Shown here: piece by piece, positions 35,174 through 47,700 of the stretch
How positions within the stretch are numbered: position 1 is the first letter of the stretch
Layout: each line of letters begins with the position of its first letter
Source: Smallanthus sonchifolius
Taxonomy: Eukaryota > Streptophyta > Magnoliopsida > Asterales > Asteraceae
DNA: 64,000 nucleotides
Direction: 5' to 3'
Assembly (NCBI GenBank): GCA_023525975.1
Contig: CM042034.1
Span: 24,441,313 to 24,505,312 of the forward strand
Program-made: the position numbers and the translations under genes
The notes under the pieces: generated by a model
Database searches by the model: none
What the model was told of the DNA's origin: nothing
The model's input: the letters and a program-made list of their open reading frames with translations, nothing else

Positions 35174-37447
35174 CGTACATCCCTAGTCGGTCTTTCACAT
35201 CTAACCGTTAGGGTACTTATATCGTCATTCTATGTGAAATGTCTTATCAAACTCGGAGTCGTCCACAGAAGACTCCATGGCCATAATTTCAACTCCTCGT
35301 TAAGGTTATCCACCTTGCCATCTGGACGGTTACTATCGATCGTCTCTCGACTATTTGGATCATTGTGTATACCTCATAAGCTGCCCATGGTGCATTCGTC
35401 CTTGAAGGACCATACCATGCCGTTCTCGAATGAATCATAATATCCCGTTCCCGAATGATTCCTACTATCAAGTTTCCGAAGGTACCGTACCATCTCATTC
35501 CCAAAGGAACCACATCGTCTCGTTCCCTAAGGAACCATATCGCTTCATTCCAGAAGGAACCGTATTGCTTCGTTCCAGAAGGAACCGTATCGCTTCGTTC
35601 CCGTAGGAACCGTATCGCTTCGTTCCCGTAGGAACCGTATTGCTTTGTTCCCGTAGGAACCGTATCGCTTCGTTCCCGTAGGAATCGTATCAGGTATCCC
35701 CCAAACATATGAGGTATCCCTTATCACACTCAACTTGTCGGGAAGGTATTCATTCAGATGGCACACTAGTCACTCGAACTTTTCATTCATATTTTCATAC
35801 ACAATCTCCTTCTAGTTTTTCTTTCAAACGTACTTGTCAGGTTTTACATTTCACATCGTTGGTTCATTGAACACCATTCTTCCTACATATCACTAGATGG
35901 TCTTAGGGATTGGCATCCCATCTGACCGACAATATATATTCTCTAGCTACTCGTTTCCGTTAGCCTTTTCTGCATGCATTTCTTCTAAAGTCACATTCGT
36001 TGGTCTTACTATGGATAAATGACACGTACGGTGACACTTGTACTTTCATTTCCTTTCTAGTTTCAGTGGGTCCCTTAACGGCTTTCCAATTCTAACAACA
36101 CTCGCAGCTATTGATTAGACTTAGACATAGTAGAGCGTTCTCTGAGTCGCCTTGAATTTCTTCTTAGTGCACATGCCTTACTTCACATTGTTGGTCAAAA
36201 CTTGTCCTTCACATTCATTCTAGACAAACAATCCTTGGGTCGGATCTGTTTTGATTTGGTTTAGTCTGCACGCCCTAATTAACATCGCGGTTCCCGTATC
36301 TCGTTGTTGTTGGTATATCTATTTTCTTGTTTCAGGATATACTCTTATTAGTTGTCTAGGACTGTCTTCTACATGGAAAGATGCCATTTGTGCATTCATG
36401 CACTCCTATATTCTTTGGACATACACTTGTGTGGTTATTTCGTTCATGCTCACGCATACTTTGACAGTAGACCGATTCTTATTCGTCATAACACGTTTGT
36501 ACTAAGCGTAGTCCACACTAGCTATTTGGAATCCTTCATACGTATGCTCGTCTGACTTAGGTAAACCGAAGTTTCATTCCTCCTCATCTTGCCCGTGGCT
36601 CGTACTTGCTGACATCATTCACCGTTGTAAGGTACACCATCTTTGACATCGTTACCATTACTAATGATGTTCATCAATCCCTTAATCGTTACTCGGGTGA
36701 CTAACATCTCGTAGTCGTGGTTGAGTAATTGGATCAACTCTGTTACGTAAGCATTAATCAATACCATAAGATTCACCATCATGCACGTGCACCTGTAAAT
36801 TCACAATTTCGCGGATCCAAACGAAATTACCAATTTACCTTACTCGAGCATTCTAGTTCCTCTTATAACACTTCCTAATACTCGCGTCCCTTCAAAGTTG
36901 AGATTTTGTCCCGGTATTCTCCTCGACACCTCTTACCACTTTCGCGCTAAGTCAACACAACGGAGGACATCTCGCATCACACTCGTGCGGTCTCATGCAC
37001 ACTACCTTCCGGTTCCGCAAGAACTCTTGCCTTTTTACTATAAACTTGGTGGGCGGGAATCCTACCGTGTCATCCGGTATGACCCCCACCACGCCTTCCG
37101 CCTATTCTACCATCCATCTCATTCTAAAAGACAAGGAATCCAATGTTATCACGCAAGTTAACAAATAGAATCCAACAAGTACTGTAAGATGTTAATATAC
37201 ACTGGCCATCTGCAATTAACCATTACACTACCTTTCGATTTCTATTTGACCACCTTTGTGATTCCATCAGAACACAAGTCCTTTCCTAACCCTTCCTAAG
37301 GCATACTACATACACATACTCTACTTTTCATACCTGATGCTGTGGCTCGAGTTACCCGTACTGGCATCCGCTTTCGGTCCCATTCACAGTTTAAGTTCAG
37401 ACACTGGGAGTGTCCGAATCTCTCAAACTATTGCTCTGATACCAACT
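35174..37447. other. Non-coding stretch where gag, protease and RT should be
   Basis: This 2.27-kb interval occupies the gag-to-RT position of the gypsy element but has no frame resembling those domains on either strand. Its composition is pyrimidine-rich like the LTR. It holds the 25-bp minisatellite at 35430-35690. The primer binding site TGGTATCAGAGC (minus, 37444-37433) is intact at its end. Confidence 0.65.
35430..35690 (+). repeat. 25-bp minisatellite inside the gypsy element
   Basis: The word ggaaccgtatcgcttcgttc recurs at 35581, 35606 and 35631 and in more diverged form on both sides, about ten units in all. Each unit is partly self-complementary (ggaac...gttcc). Confidence 0.85.
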
Positions 37448-39402
37448 TGTAAGGCCCCAAACCCGGGAGGCCTCACTCGTTGGATTTACTCATTCACAAA
37501 CAGTTCTTAAACATGAATATCAAATAACGCAGCGAAATCATTCATTCAACATAACTAAAAACTTATTCATACATGCGGAAGCGTACATTGTCAAATACAT
37601 AAACTTAACATAAACAACTCATAACGGGATGCCAGTCTCCATGATCGACCGGGTAACTCTTCTCGCTTGCCAAGCATCACCGTCCATCGTCCATACCTGC
37701 CTTAACCTGAATGTGCATACTAAAAAGTCAGCTACGCTGGTGAGTTCTAGCATTTCATAAAAACTTTAACATCAACATTTGCCAAAAAACATATCATTCA
37801 TTCATTTAGTAAAACCTTTCACAAAAGCATGTAATAATCTAACATATTTAAAAAGGTTTCGTACCCATATCATCATCAACATCAACATCATAGTCATAAA
37901 CACCGTTTAAACGGATCGTTCATTAAAACTTTTAACATTCATTTAAGTCATACATTATCGTTATCTAATTCTGTATCTTACTTTACGCGTCACAGTGTCC
38001 CCGAAGGAACCTTTGGTGTTGTGGGCAACCGTTACGTATCGCCGTCATTGCCACAACCATACACTACGTGGGGTCAACCGTTACGTATCGCCGTCATTGC
38101 CCAACCATTCATTACGTGGGGTCAACCGTTACGTATCGCCTTGGAAATCAACCGTTACGTATCGCCGTCATTGATTTCCTTTACCCTTTTCACTTAGGAT
38201 GATCGTCATCACCCGAGTAACCGTCGTTACTCCCTTACCAGTTGTACAACATCAAAACCATCGACAGGCCACCAAGACACTGCCCTGTTGTTCTTATGGT
38301 AACTATGGCTCGCTGTCCATAATCTACCACAAGGCTGGGAATCACATTCCCAGACTTCATTCGTCAATTCCATTCATTCGACAGATTAGATTTGTAATGA
38401 CTTCTTTAAACCTTTACCTCTTTCCCTTTTCATTAAACACTTCCTCATTTAGACCGTTCATAAACATTCGTAAACCTTTTTGGAAAAAACACTTCATAAC
38501 CTTTCCTTTCGTAAACATCGTTTCGTTAAAACATCATTTCGTTAAAACATCATTTCGTTAAAACATCATTTAGTAAGTATGCACACCAGCCCAAAACATT
38601 TAACAAAACATTTAAAAGAGGGCTCTAGAACTCACCAGATACGCTATTATGGGTTGTCCTAAACGAAGTTCCAACAACGTCACTTCCGATCTGAATTGAT
38701 TAGTTAAATACACATCAGACCAATCCCGACTCTAACGGTTTAACCATTCTAACATACTGACTTCACTTAACCAGTTTTGATGTCTGCGCACTTGGCAAGT
38801 GCGCAGACCCTGCTGCCTGCGCACTTATCAAGTGCGCAGACACTGCTGCCTGCTCACTTATCAAGTGCGCAGGTCCCTCCTCCTGCGCGGTCCCTCCTCC
38901 TGCGCACTTAGCAAGTGCGCAGGACCTGCTCCGTGCGCACTTAGCAAGTGCGCACGACCTGTTCTTCGCGAAAAACCCTAACTTTCACATTCGGATCTGA
39001 TCATGTCAAGATCCCGAACCTGTTGCATTCAAAAAGTTTTTTTTCCATTAAGGAACTCAAATCCATGATTATCTTTCAGTTTCATCCGTTCAAACCTTAC
39101 TTTTCACCCAAAACCCGAAAAACACAAAAACGAACTAAAACTTAGATTTAGGTCGGATCGTTACCTGAATCGAGTTTCTGATCCGGAAGTTCTTCTCACG
39201 AGTTATGGAGTAACACTTTGCTGAAGTCTCGGGTCGATCCGCCAACTTTCTCTCTCTACGGTTTCTCTCTTTAAAAGTTGTAAATGAGAGAAAAGGGGTG
39301 GCATAGGCTATTTATAGCCCGCTGACCCATCCGACCTGACTCGTCATGCCTCGTTCGTTTATTCCGTTATTATAACTGTCGTTTTATTTTTGGGATGTTA
39401 CA
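37448..39402 (-). repeat. Gypsy 5' LTR
   Basis: 1955 bp, TGTAAGG to GTTACA on the plus strand, close to the left LTR along its length. It has five palindromes (38784-38954, the third with one changed base) against four in the other LTR, a deletion in the third CCGTTACGTATCGCC unit near 38137, and TATA word at 39317-39308 (minus). Confidence 0.93.
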
Positions 39403-39640
39403 CGCGCGACCCAAAAACCTAAACCCCTCTCCACTCGCACCCCTAAAAACCTAAACCCCCTCCCTCCAACCCCACCCCAAATAGCCTAAAACCACCACCT
39501 CCACCCCCCGAAAACCTAACCCCCCCCCCCCCCCCCAAAAAAAAAAAAAAAACCTAAACCCCCACCCCCAAAAAAAGCCTAAACACTAAGGTTAAACCAC
39601 AAGGCTAAATCCTAAAATTCAACCCTAAAATTTAAACCTT
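39403..39640. repeat. C-rich, telomere-like degenerate repeat
   Basis: Repeated cctaaaccc/acctaaacccc words, a 17-C run followed by A16 (about 39518-39552), then cctaaa, ccctaaaa, gctaaatcc. The words resemble but do not match a regular CCCTAAA array. Confidence 0.55.
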
Positions 39641-39829
39641 AAAAGCTAAGATGGTAGAGTTCGACGATATGGTTCCAACGCCGCTGAAATGAGCTCAATT
39701 AGAGTTCGTTTGATATCGTTTCTGAATATTTTTGTCATTTCTTAAATTTATTAGCGAAAAACCACTTCATATTTGAACATCCCCCTCTATATATATATAA
39801 TATTTGATATTTAAATATTTTCTATTCAA
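39641..39829. other. Short spacer
   Basis: 39670-39720 resembles 27290-27340. Otherwise AT-rich. Confidence 0.35.
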
Positions 39830-41866
39830 TAAATAATTACGTTATATCTGGAAAAAATAGATTAAAAGAATATCTTGAAGAAATAGATTAAAAAACATAT
39901 ACAATATAATATTGAAACGTTATATTATGTAAAATAGATATATGAAATGGTAAAATACATGATTTAAAATTAAAGATTTTCTATTTTTAAGTGATTTATA
40001 ATTGGAAATGGCAATCAAATAAAAATTGTAAGATTCTAAAAATAAAGTTTGGAATGTAACCTTTTCATATTTTTTAAACATGTGTATTTATTATAATTCA
40101 AGTTATTTTTGAGAATTAAAAACATATATTATGAATGGATGATAATTAAAGGAAGTATTTCTGAACGTAGCTTTTTCGTATTTTTGAATATTAATTTGAA
40201 ATTTATTTAAGAAATATTGACTGAGTTGGGTCAATAACTTAAGAATAACATAAATTTTGAAAACCATAATGACATTTAATTACCTATTTATTAACAATAA
40301 TAATAATAAGCCTATATAATCATAATGAGAATTTGTGAAGAATGTTTTGGTTGGAAAATATGACTATGAATGAACCATATAATAACAAGTGACAATATCA
40401 TTTAGCTTTTTATTAAAAGAAAGATACGTGAGAGAGAAAAAAGAAAGATTAAATAATATCTTTGCGTATTATATTTAAAGTAATATTTTAATATGAAAGA
40501 GAAAGAAAAAAATTAGAAGATTAAATAATAACTTTAAGTTTTATTATTATTATGTTTAAAGTAATAGGTATAATATTTTAATAAAAAAAATATGAAAGTG
40601 TACTGATAGTTTAGTTAATTATATTACTTAAGAAAAAAAATTAAGCATCTTTACCAAGTTACTTAACTATGATTAGGGCTGTAAACGAACCGGACGTTTG
40701 ACGAATAGTTCGTGAACCGTTCGACGGGAAGTTCGTTTAGTAAATGAACAAACATGAGCAAGGAGTTTCATTCGATTAACTAAATAAACGAACATGAACA
40801 GAGGTCTCGTTCATTCAATTGTGTTCGTGAACGTTCGGTAACGTGTTCGTGAACATTCATTTATTAACGTTCGTTCGTTTATGTTCGTTTACTTTCGTGT
40901 TCGTTCATGTGTCGTTTGTTTATGTTGTTTATTAAAGATTTTTGTATATATTTTATTTTATTTTATCTAAACTTTTTATATTCTTTAATTATTATTTTAT
41001 ATTTTACTCTAACAATTAACTAAGTAAAGTAAGTTCGATACAAGTATAAAATACTTGATATGAAAATGATTTTATTAAATGTTCATTTCGGAAGACATTA
41101 GGGTTGACATCAAAAGTCCTAAACTAGCCTTCGTTCGGTTACGTTCGTGAACAAATCCATTTTCTTAATGAACGGACACGAACATGAAATTTCATTCGGT
41201 TAGTGTTCGTGAACCGTTCATGAACAAGTTAAATGCTTAACGAACGAACAAGGATTTGTTCGGTTCGGTTCATTTACAGCCCTAACTATGATATTTGTCT
41301 TCCTTATTAAAAGAATTTGTCCTCGCAAACCAAGTAAAATACCAAAAAGAAGCATATGAATAAACAATTTCATATCCTTCTATTAATAAAAGACTAAATG
41401 AAATTGTCACTTGTTATCATGTGTAACATTCTTCACAAATTCTCATTATGATTATATATGTTTATTATTATTGTTAATAAATAGCTAATTAAATGCAATT
41501 ATGGTTTTTAAAATTTATGTTATTCTTAAATTATTGACTTCAATTCAGTCAACATTTCTTAAATAAATTACAAATTAATATTCAAAATACCAAAAAACTA
41601 CATTCCGAACTTTATTTTTAGAATCTTATAACTTTCTTTGATTGCATTTTCAATCATAAGTCACTTAAAAATATGAAATATTTAATTTTAAATCATGTAT
41701 TTTACTATTTCATATATCTATTTTGCATAATATAACGTTTCAGTATTATATTATAGATGTTTTGGGAGGATAATAGCATGTGAACTACTAAAGTATCAAC
41801 ATTCTTTTAATCTATTTCTTCAAAGTATTCCTTTTAATTTATTTCTTAAAGATATATCGTAATTTT
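39830..41866. repeat. Long inverted repeat (arms ~39830-40425 and ~41383-41866)
   Basis: The right arm read on the minus strand follows the left arm block by block: aattacg.tatatct, gaagaaatagattaaaag, gaaacgttatattatg.aaa, agatatatgaaat, gtaaaatacatgatttaaaa, atcataatgagaatttgtga and aacaagtgacaat occur in the same order, with scattered indels. The ~960-bp loop holds the hAT MITE 40674-41284. No coding is seen, so it may be a foldback element or long-TIR DNA transposon. Arm borders are approximate. Confidence 0.75.
40674..41284. mobile_element. hAT MITE with perfect 8-bp target duplication
   Basis: Flanked by actatgat on both sides (40666-40673 and 41285-41292). Ends are TAGGGCTGTAAACGAACC and its inverted near copy (ggttcatttacagcccta). 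The interior is built of gttcgtgaac/cgttcg words. Confidence 0.92.
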
Positions 41867-42563
41867 TTAGGATAAACTCTATATATAATTTTAACACTTT
41901 TTATAAAAAAAATTTAAAAAGCGCCGATCGGTTTTTTATAAAAATTTTTACATATGTAACTGAAAATGTTATGTAACATGACCAAAAACGAGGTTTTTTT
42001 TTTTCCATTTTTACATGTTAAAAAAAAAGTACTCGACATTTTTTTAATAAAAAGTGACGAAAATATATAACAAACCTACCTTTTAAAAACAAATTGTTAC
42101 ATAGGGTTTTTTTTCTTAACTCAAATGGTTTTTCATGAGTTTTCACAATTGTATATATCAATACATATACATTTCCAACCCCACTTTTATTTACATTGGA
42201 TACATTATACAAATGTATGTGTATGACAACTACAATACCAACTATAGTTTGCATCCATTTTCTCAACTTTCGTTTTTCACTAATTAAATATGTTTTAATT
42301 TTTGACAAACACAAATATTATCAAATGTTGTATAAGAAGACATGTTCAAATATTCATTAATTTAATATTAAGGTTTACACCGTATAACATACGGGATTAA
42401 AGCTAGTATTTCAATAAAAAGATAAATACAAAAACATAACATTTTTTTATATTAAATAACTAATTACTACAAAATGTATCATATTGACAAATAAATACTT
42501 TGCATCTAGCAATCATATACAATACAAAAATTCACAATATAATACGAAATATTTACAAAAATA
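41867..42563. other. Spacer with dispersed repeat and a Helitron 3' end
   Basis: 41900-42200 is a diverged copy of 19690-19960. A plus-strand Helitron terminus (stem ccgtataacatacggg, CTAG at 42403-42406 before T) closes this stretch; its 5' end is unknown. Confidence 0.4.
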
Positions 42564-44609
42564 TCTATCCTATATAATAAACAAATAAAAGTTAGTGCCA
42601 CTTGTCACAACCACGTTTTACCTCACAATATGGATCCACCAATACCCATATCGATAGAAAGTGGGTCTACACGCGGATAAAGATCAACCCGTTTCTCTCT
42701 GCTATTAATAATCAAATCCACTATTTTAGGCAACTAAATTAATTATTTGTTTCAATTTTTATCTATAAATTTTTAAATTTAAAATTGTGTTTATCTTTAG
42801 TTAATTTGTTCAATCATATTTTTATGAACTCTATAAACTAAAAACAATTTTACGACCATATACGATTTAAATAAAAAAAAATAATCATATCTTTACATAT
42901 TCACGTTGTTCCATTTTGACGAGTGTATATATGTTAAAAAATTACATTATGTTTACATTATGTTTTATTCAATCTGTGTAATACACGGGTTTATTCAACT
43001 CGTGTATTACACGGGTTTTAAAAACATAAACTTTTTATTACTAATTATATATTATACTAGGTTACTACCCGTATACTACACGGTTGATCAGTAGAAACAT
43101 ATATTATTCATAAATGTCTAAAAAAAATCATAAATAAAATAATAATTTACTTTAAACACGGAAAAACAGATAATTACAAAAATGTATATATAGTTATTTA
43201 AAATGATATACATAAAATGTATACAGTTACAAATTACATTAGTCTAACATTTTCTAAAAGGTAATGATATCATCAATCTCAGTTGATGAACAATCAAGAA
43301 ACCTTGTAAGAATTGGAAGCGCAAGCTTTTACTACAAATAAAAGTATAATTAAGAAAATATACATATATAGAGTAAATAATATAAACTGATAAGAAAAAG
43401 TAAGATCTTTTAAAAAATAAAAAACCCATCATAAATAATTAAAACATAAATAATACCACGAAAAATATTGAGATAAGTAAACTGAAGAACAATCACAACA
43501 TGAACATTTGGATGTTTTGCAGTATAGGCAACCATCTATTCAACACGTTCATCCCATAAGGTTACATTATACTCTAATTCTTCTACGAGTAGATTCATTC
43601 TCTTTGAATCTTTTCTTGTCGTTTTATCGATGTTATTCTCTATTTTGTAACATCTTGCAACATAACCAATAATACATAACAAGATACAAAGAAATTGTTA
43701 GTACACAAATATGTTATTGTACAAAATCTATTAGTATGCAAATGTGTTGTATAAGATATTGCACCATATATATATCTCTCATGTGTAATTTTTGTAAGTT
43801 ATTTTTTATAATCTATTAATTAATTAATTTATATTTTGTTCTGTTATATAAATTAATCTATTTTACAGCAATTAATGACTCATTATACATTTTACACAAT
43901 TACATCAACAATGTTTTATTTATTTAAACTTACAATTACACCAAAAAAAATAAAACTTCAAATAATTTTTCTAATTTTTATGACATTCAATAAAGATTTT
44001 TGAAAAGACAAAAAAAACATGAATGTAATTAACAAAAATTTTAAAATGTATATTTTGTCTAAAACAATTATAGAAATCCAATATAGTCAACATTTGTTTA
44101 AAAAGTAATCATTCCCGTTTTTTAAAAAGATGTCAAGATTATGATGTAAAAAAGCAAAACTATAACAATATATTCATTATTTATTTTTTAAACTGATTAA
44201 TTCAATTTATATTAGGAAATAAATGAAAGTTTAATACGGTATACTTTTAAAAATTATATACTAATTTGAATTTTATCAATCAATAGTTAATACTTTTATT
44301 TTGATTACAAATTACTAAAAATAAGTCCCATGATTGAAATTTATCAAAAAATTTTTTTTAACTATTGGTGTAACAGAGATATTATGATCTAAAATTTTCA
44401 AAATTACATATATTTGGTCAAAACTTCAAATTTAATTGTAATTTAACAAAACACCATGTAAAAAAGACAACCTTTGTCAATTATTCAAAACTTTTGAAAG
44501 ATTTCAAAATTTAAATTTTCACTATTAATTTAAATTTTCAAATTTAAATTTTCACCATGTAAAAAAGACAACCTCATAACCTCGTGTAATACACGGGTTC
44601 TAACACTAG
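42564..44609 (+). mobile_element. Probable larger Helitron with a nested Helitron terminus
   Basis: Starts TCTATCCTATATAATAAACA after A and has the ccacttgtcac word near the 5' end; a matching 3' end (stem ctcgtgtaatacacggg, CTAG at 44606-44609 before T) lies 2 kb on. A minus-oriented 3' terminus at 43057 (stem ccgtgtagtatacggg) and extra hairpins at 42975-43015 show nesting. Pairing of the two ends is inferred. No helicase gene is present. Confidence 0.4.
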
Positions 44610-44734
44610 TATATAATAAAACAAGAAAATGTGAACCTAGACTATGTCGTAAAATATGCACAAATTCCTCCCAAAAAATCTTATATACATATATTTTTGA
44701 AATAAACTCAAACCTTATAGGCTAACAAAACGAG

Positions 44735-47700
44735 CTAACTCGAGCTCGGTTCATTGATTCTTAACGGCCACTCTGAGCTTGGGGTCCTGGACGACTGTGT
44801 TGTGTTGGTGTACGATATCCCCATCTTGGTCATCGGGCTAGAAGTTGAACTACTTAGCCGTTGAGACACGAGGGCCCGGGCATTTAAAAACGGTGGTTGC
44901 TGTGGGACAGGGATCTGCTGTTCCCTGACATTTGTGGTAAAAAACTCGACCACTTCCTCCATTGATGGCCTTAAAGTCGCAGACGCTTGCGTGCACAAAA
45001 GCCCAATTTTCAGCACTTTTAATGCTTCATGTTCAGGAAAATCACCTTTTAGTAAAGGGTCAATCGCTTCCGACACAACGCCTTCATTGTATATCCTCCA
45101 TACCTATTCAATCAAAACGCGATTAAAACATTGAAAGATATTAAAAAGTTTGAAACGTGTTTGGTTTGGTTTACGAGTTATACAGTTTGCAAAAGTGAGC
45201 CCGAATCTTCATCAAAGGCATTGTTTTTTCTTCCACACGCGATTTCAAGAACCACGACTCCAAAACTAAAAACATCAGCCTTTTCAGTCAGTTGACCTCG
45301 TACTATGTATTCAGGGGCCATATATCCTCTGAAAAGTAACACAAAATAACGCGTTATTACTTTCTGAACCATCGTGCTAATCGTTTTCTATGAAAGAAAA
45401 AAAAGCTGGCTTCTACACTAAAATGACTCGAGTCTTACAAAGTTCCAGCAATGCCGGTGGTAAGATGACTTCGATCGGTTGCAAACGTCCTCACGAGACC
45501 AAAATCAGAGATTTTGGGAGAGAAATCTTTGTCAAGAAGAATGTTGCTGCTCTTAATGTCCCGATGGATGATCCGGACGCCATGAAGATACGCTAGACCT
45601 TCTGCTGTTCCTATGATCACCCCGACCCGCTGACTCCAGCTCAGAATTTGTACTTTATCCTTGTCTGCAAACAAAAAAACACTTCAGTCATATTGAATCG
45701 CCCCACATTTTGCCTTTGAATCAGAATTACAGATCATATATGTGGGCTACTAATAGTTGATGTGCATTTGTGATTAATGTTATTTAAGGATTTATAATTA
45801 CATATGTAGACGGGACGTCGTGACCTACTCGAAATTGCCTCGTTAAAAGCTTTAATGTCGATCCTGGGATTCATATGCCGAGCTTGACTAAACTCACTAG
45901 CCTAAACACTAAACAACCTATTATCTATATAGATATAATAATTTTTATTTAATATAACTAATAAACATATACTTACGTAACAGATATCATTATCATATAT
46001 AATTATCATAAAACTAACTAAACAATATATTATGTTATATACTGTATATATATAGTTATAAATATATATAAAAATAGTTATATATTCATATAAATAAAAT
46101 AATTAACTAAATAGTACATGATAGACAAACAGAGCTCGGACTTGAAAAATTGCTAACTAGCCAAGTTCGAGCTTTCTACGACATAGAGGTCGAAAGAGCT
46201 AATCTCGAGCTCAAGCTCTCCTATATTAAATGTAAGGCCTAGCTCTACTCGTTTACACCCTTAGTTAACTATAATTAAATAATCGGTTGCTTTAAGCTAG
46301 GGATAATCAGGTAATTTAATATTTATCTCAAAATCATAATCAATTTACCACTATTCAAACTTCTAACTGCAGCAATTAGTGACTTAGGGTAAACCAACAT
46401 CCTAACATAATCAATGTACAGAACACAAGTTTTAGCTCAAAAATCAAATAAAAAGTACTCAAAAACAGTTTAGGAATTTACCGAAAAGGAAGTGATCAAG
46501 GCTCTTGTTTGGAAGAAACTCATAGACTAAAAGACTCTCGGGTCCTTCGATACTACAAGCCAAAAGCTTGACAAGGTTCTTGTGTTCAATGGCACTAATC
46601 AAATTAACTTCATTGAAGAACTCATCGACCCATTGTCGCGTATTGAAAAACAACCGTTTCACAGCAACAACATCTCCATTAGGAAGAGTTCCTTTGTAGA
46701 CAGAACCCGCGCCTCCTTGACCCAACTTGTTTGAAAGATCAAAGTAGTTTGTTGCTTTCTCGAGCGTTTCATATTTGTACATCAACTTAGACTTGCTAAG
46801 TGAACTCGATAGCAAGCCCATGTTTTTCCGCTCTGTTAATTATATACAAAACTAAGTTAGAAAACCATGTATTACACGAGTTTAATAAAAACAGTTAAAT
46901 AGATAGAAATAAATAGTTAGGAATTATAAAACGATATATTAAGTTTTAAGTAAGTAATAAAACAATAATATTGAAAATTAAAAAAAAAAGGAAAAAAGAA
47001 TCATAAGGAGCTAATGATTAATGATTTGAAATATATAAAATAAAAACAACTTTAGTTGAACTGTTTTATTTGTTAGTTAAACACTTTTATATTATGAAAA
47101 GTCTGAAAATTTTACACATGCAAATTGGAAGAGATGGAAGAGGAAAAATGAGCGGGAAAATCAGTAATTGAGATCATAGGAGCACGACACGTGTCATCGT
47201 AGATCCTTATTTATTATAGTAAGGATTTTGGTTATTCGGGTCAATGGATTATTTGACTTTCTGTTGAGATTGAGTGAAGTTTACCTTGTTTGCGCTTTGA
47301 TATTCTTATATATGCTGCATAACCGGCAAATGATGAGATCATGAGGAAGGCAACTACAGCCAGGACAACTGCTACTTTGGCTCCTGGACTAGAAAGCCCT
47401 GAAATGTTGAACTACAAGTTAGCAAAATTTAATAGAAGTAATTCATTTACCCATGAATATTACAATGTTTACTTTCTTTTTGAGTATAAAAATCAAGAAA
47501 AAAGATATGAGTATAAAAATCAGGACATGAAAAACCTTAAAAATTTGAACCATAAAAGTCACCGTAACCGTTAACAAGTATTAACACAAAAACACGTCAA
47601 AATTCTTCCGACTCTAGATGTGTTCATTATTCGAATTGGACTAGAAAAAACGAAAGTTGAAGCGAACCAAATTCTAATTTGGTTTTCGAGTTTCCAAATA

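Larger units (their letters stand above)
31392..39402 (-). mobile_element. Ty3/gypsy LTR retrotransposon, internally deleted or substituted
   Basis: 8.0 kb on the minus strand with two long LTRs, an initiator-tRNA-Met primer site next to the right LTR, a purine tract next to the left LTR, and RNase H, integrase and a chromodomain-like tail. Gag, protease and reverse transcriptase are absent, replaced by 2.3 kb of non-coding DNA. The flanking pentamers (cccgg, cgcgc) do not match, so a target duplication is not seen. The C-terminal VQWKHRKGSEATWE-type tail suggests a chromovirus of the Tekay type. Confidence 0.9.

Noticed and set aside
35289..35766. Repeat protein of YGSYGNEAIRFLRERSD units
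   Set aside because: It is the translated 25-bp minisatellite inside a dead gypsy element; reported as a repeat, not as a gene.
36251..36555. Hydrophobic frames in the gypsy filler
   Set aside because: Pyrimidine-rich non-coding sequence gives hydrophobic frames by composition; no domain match.
38799..38981. Arg/Cys/Leu-rich 60-codon frame
   Set aside because: Translation of the palindrome array in the LTR.
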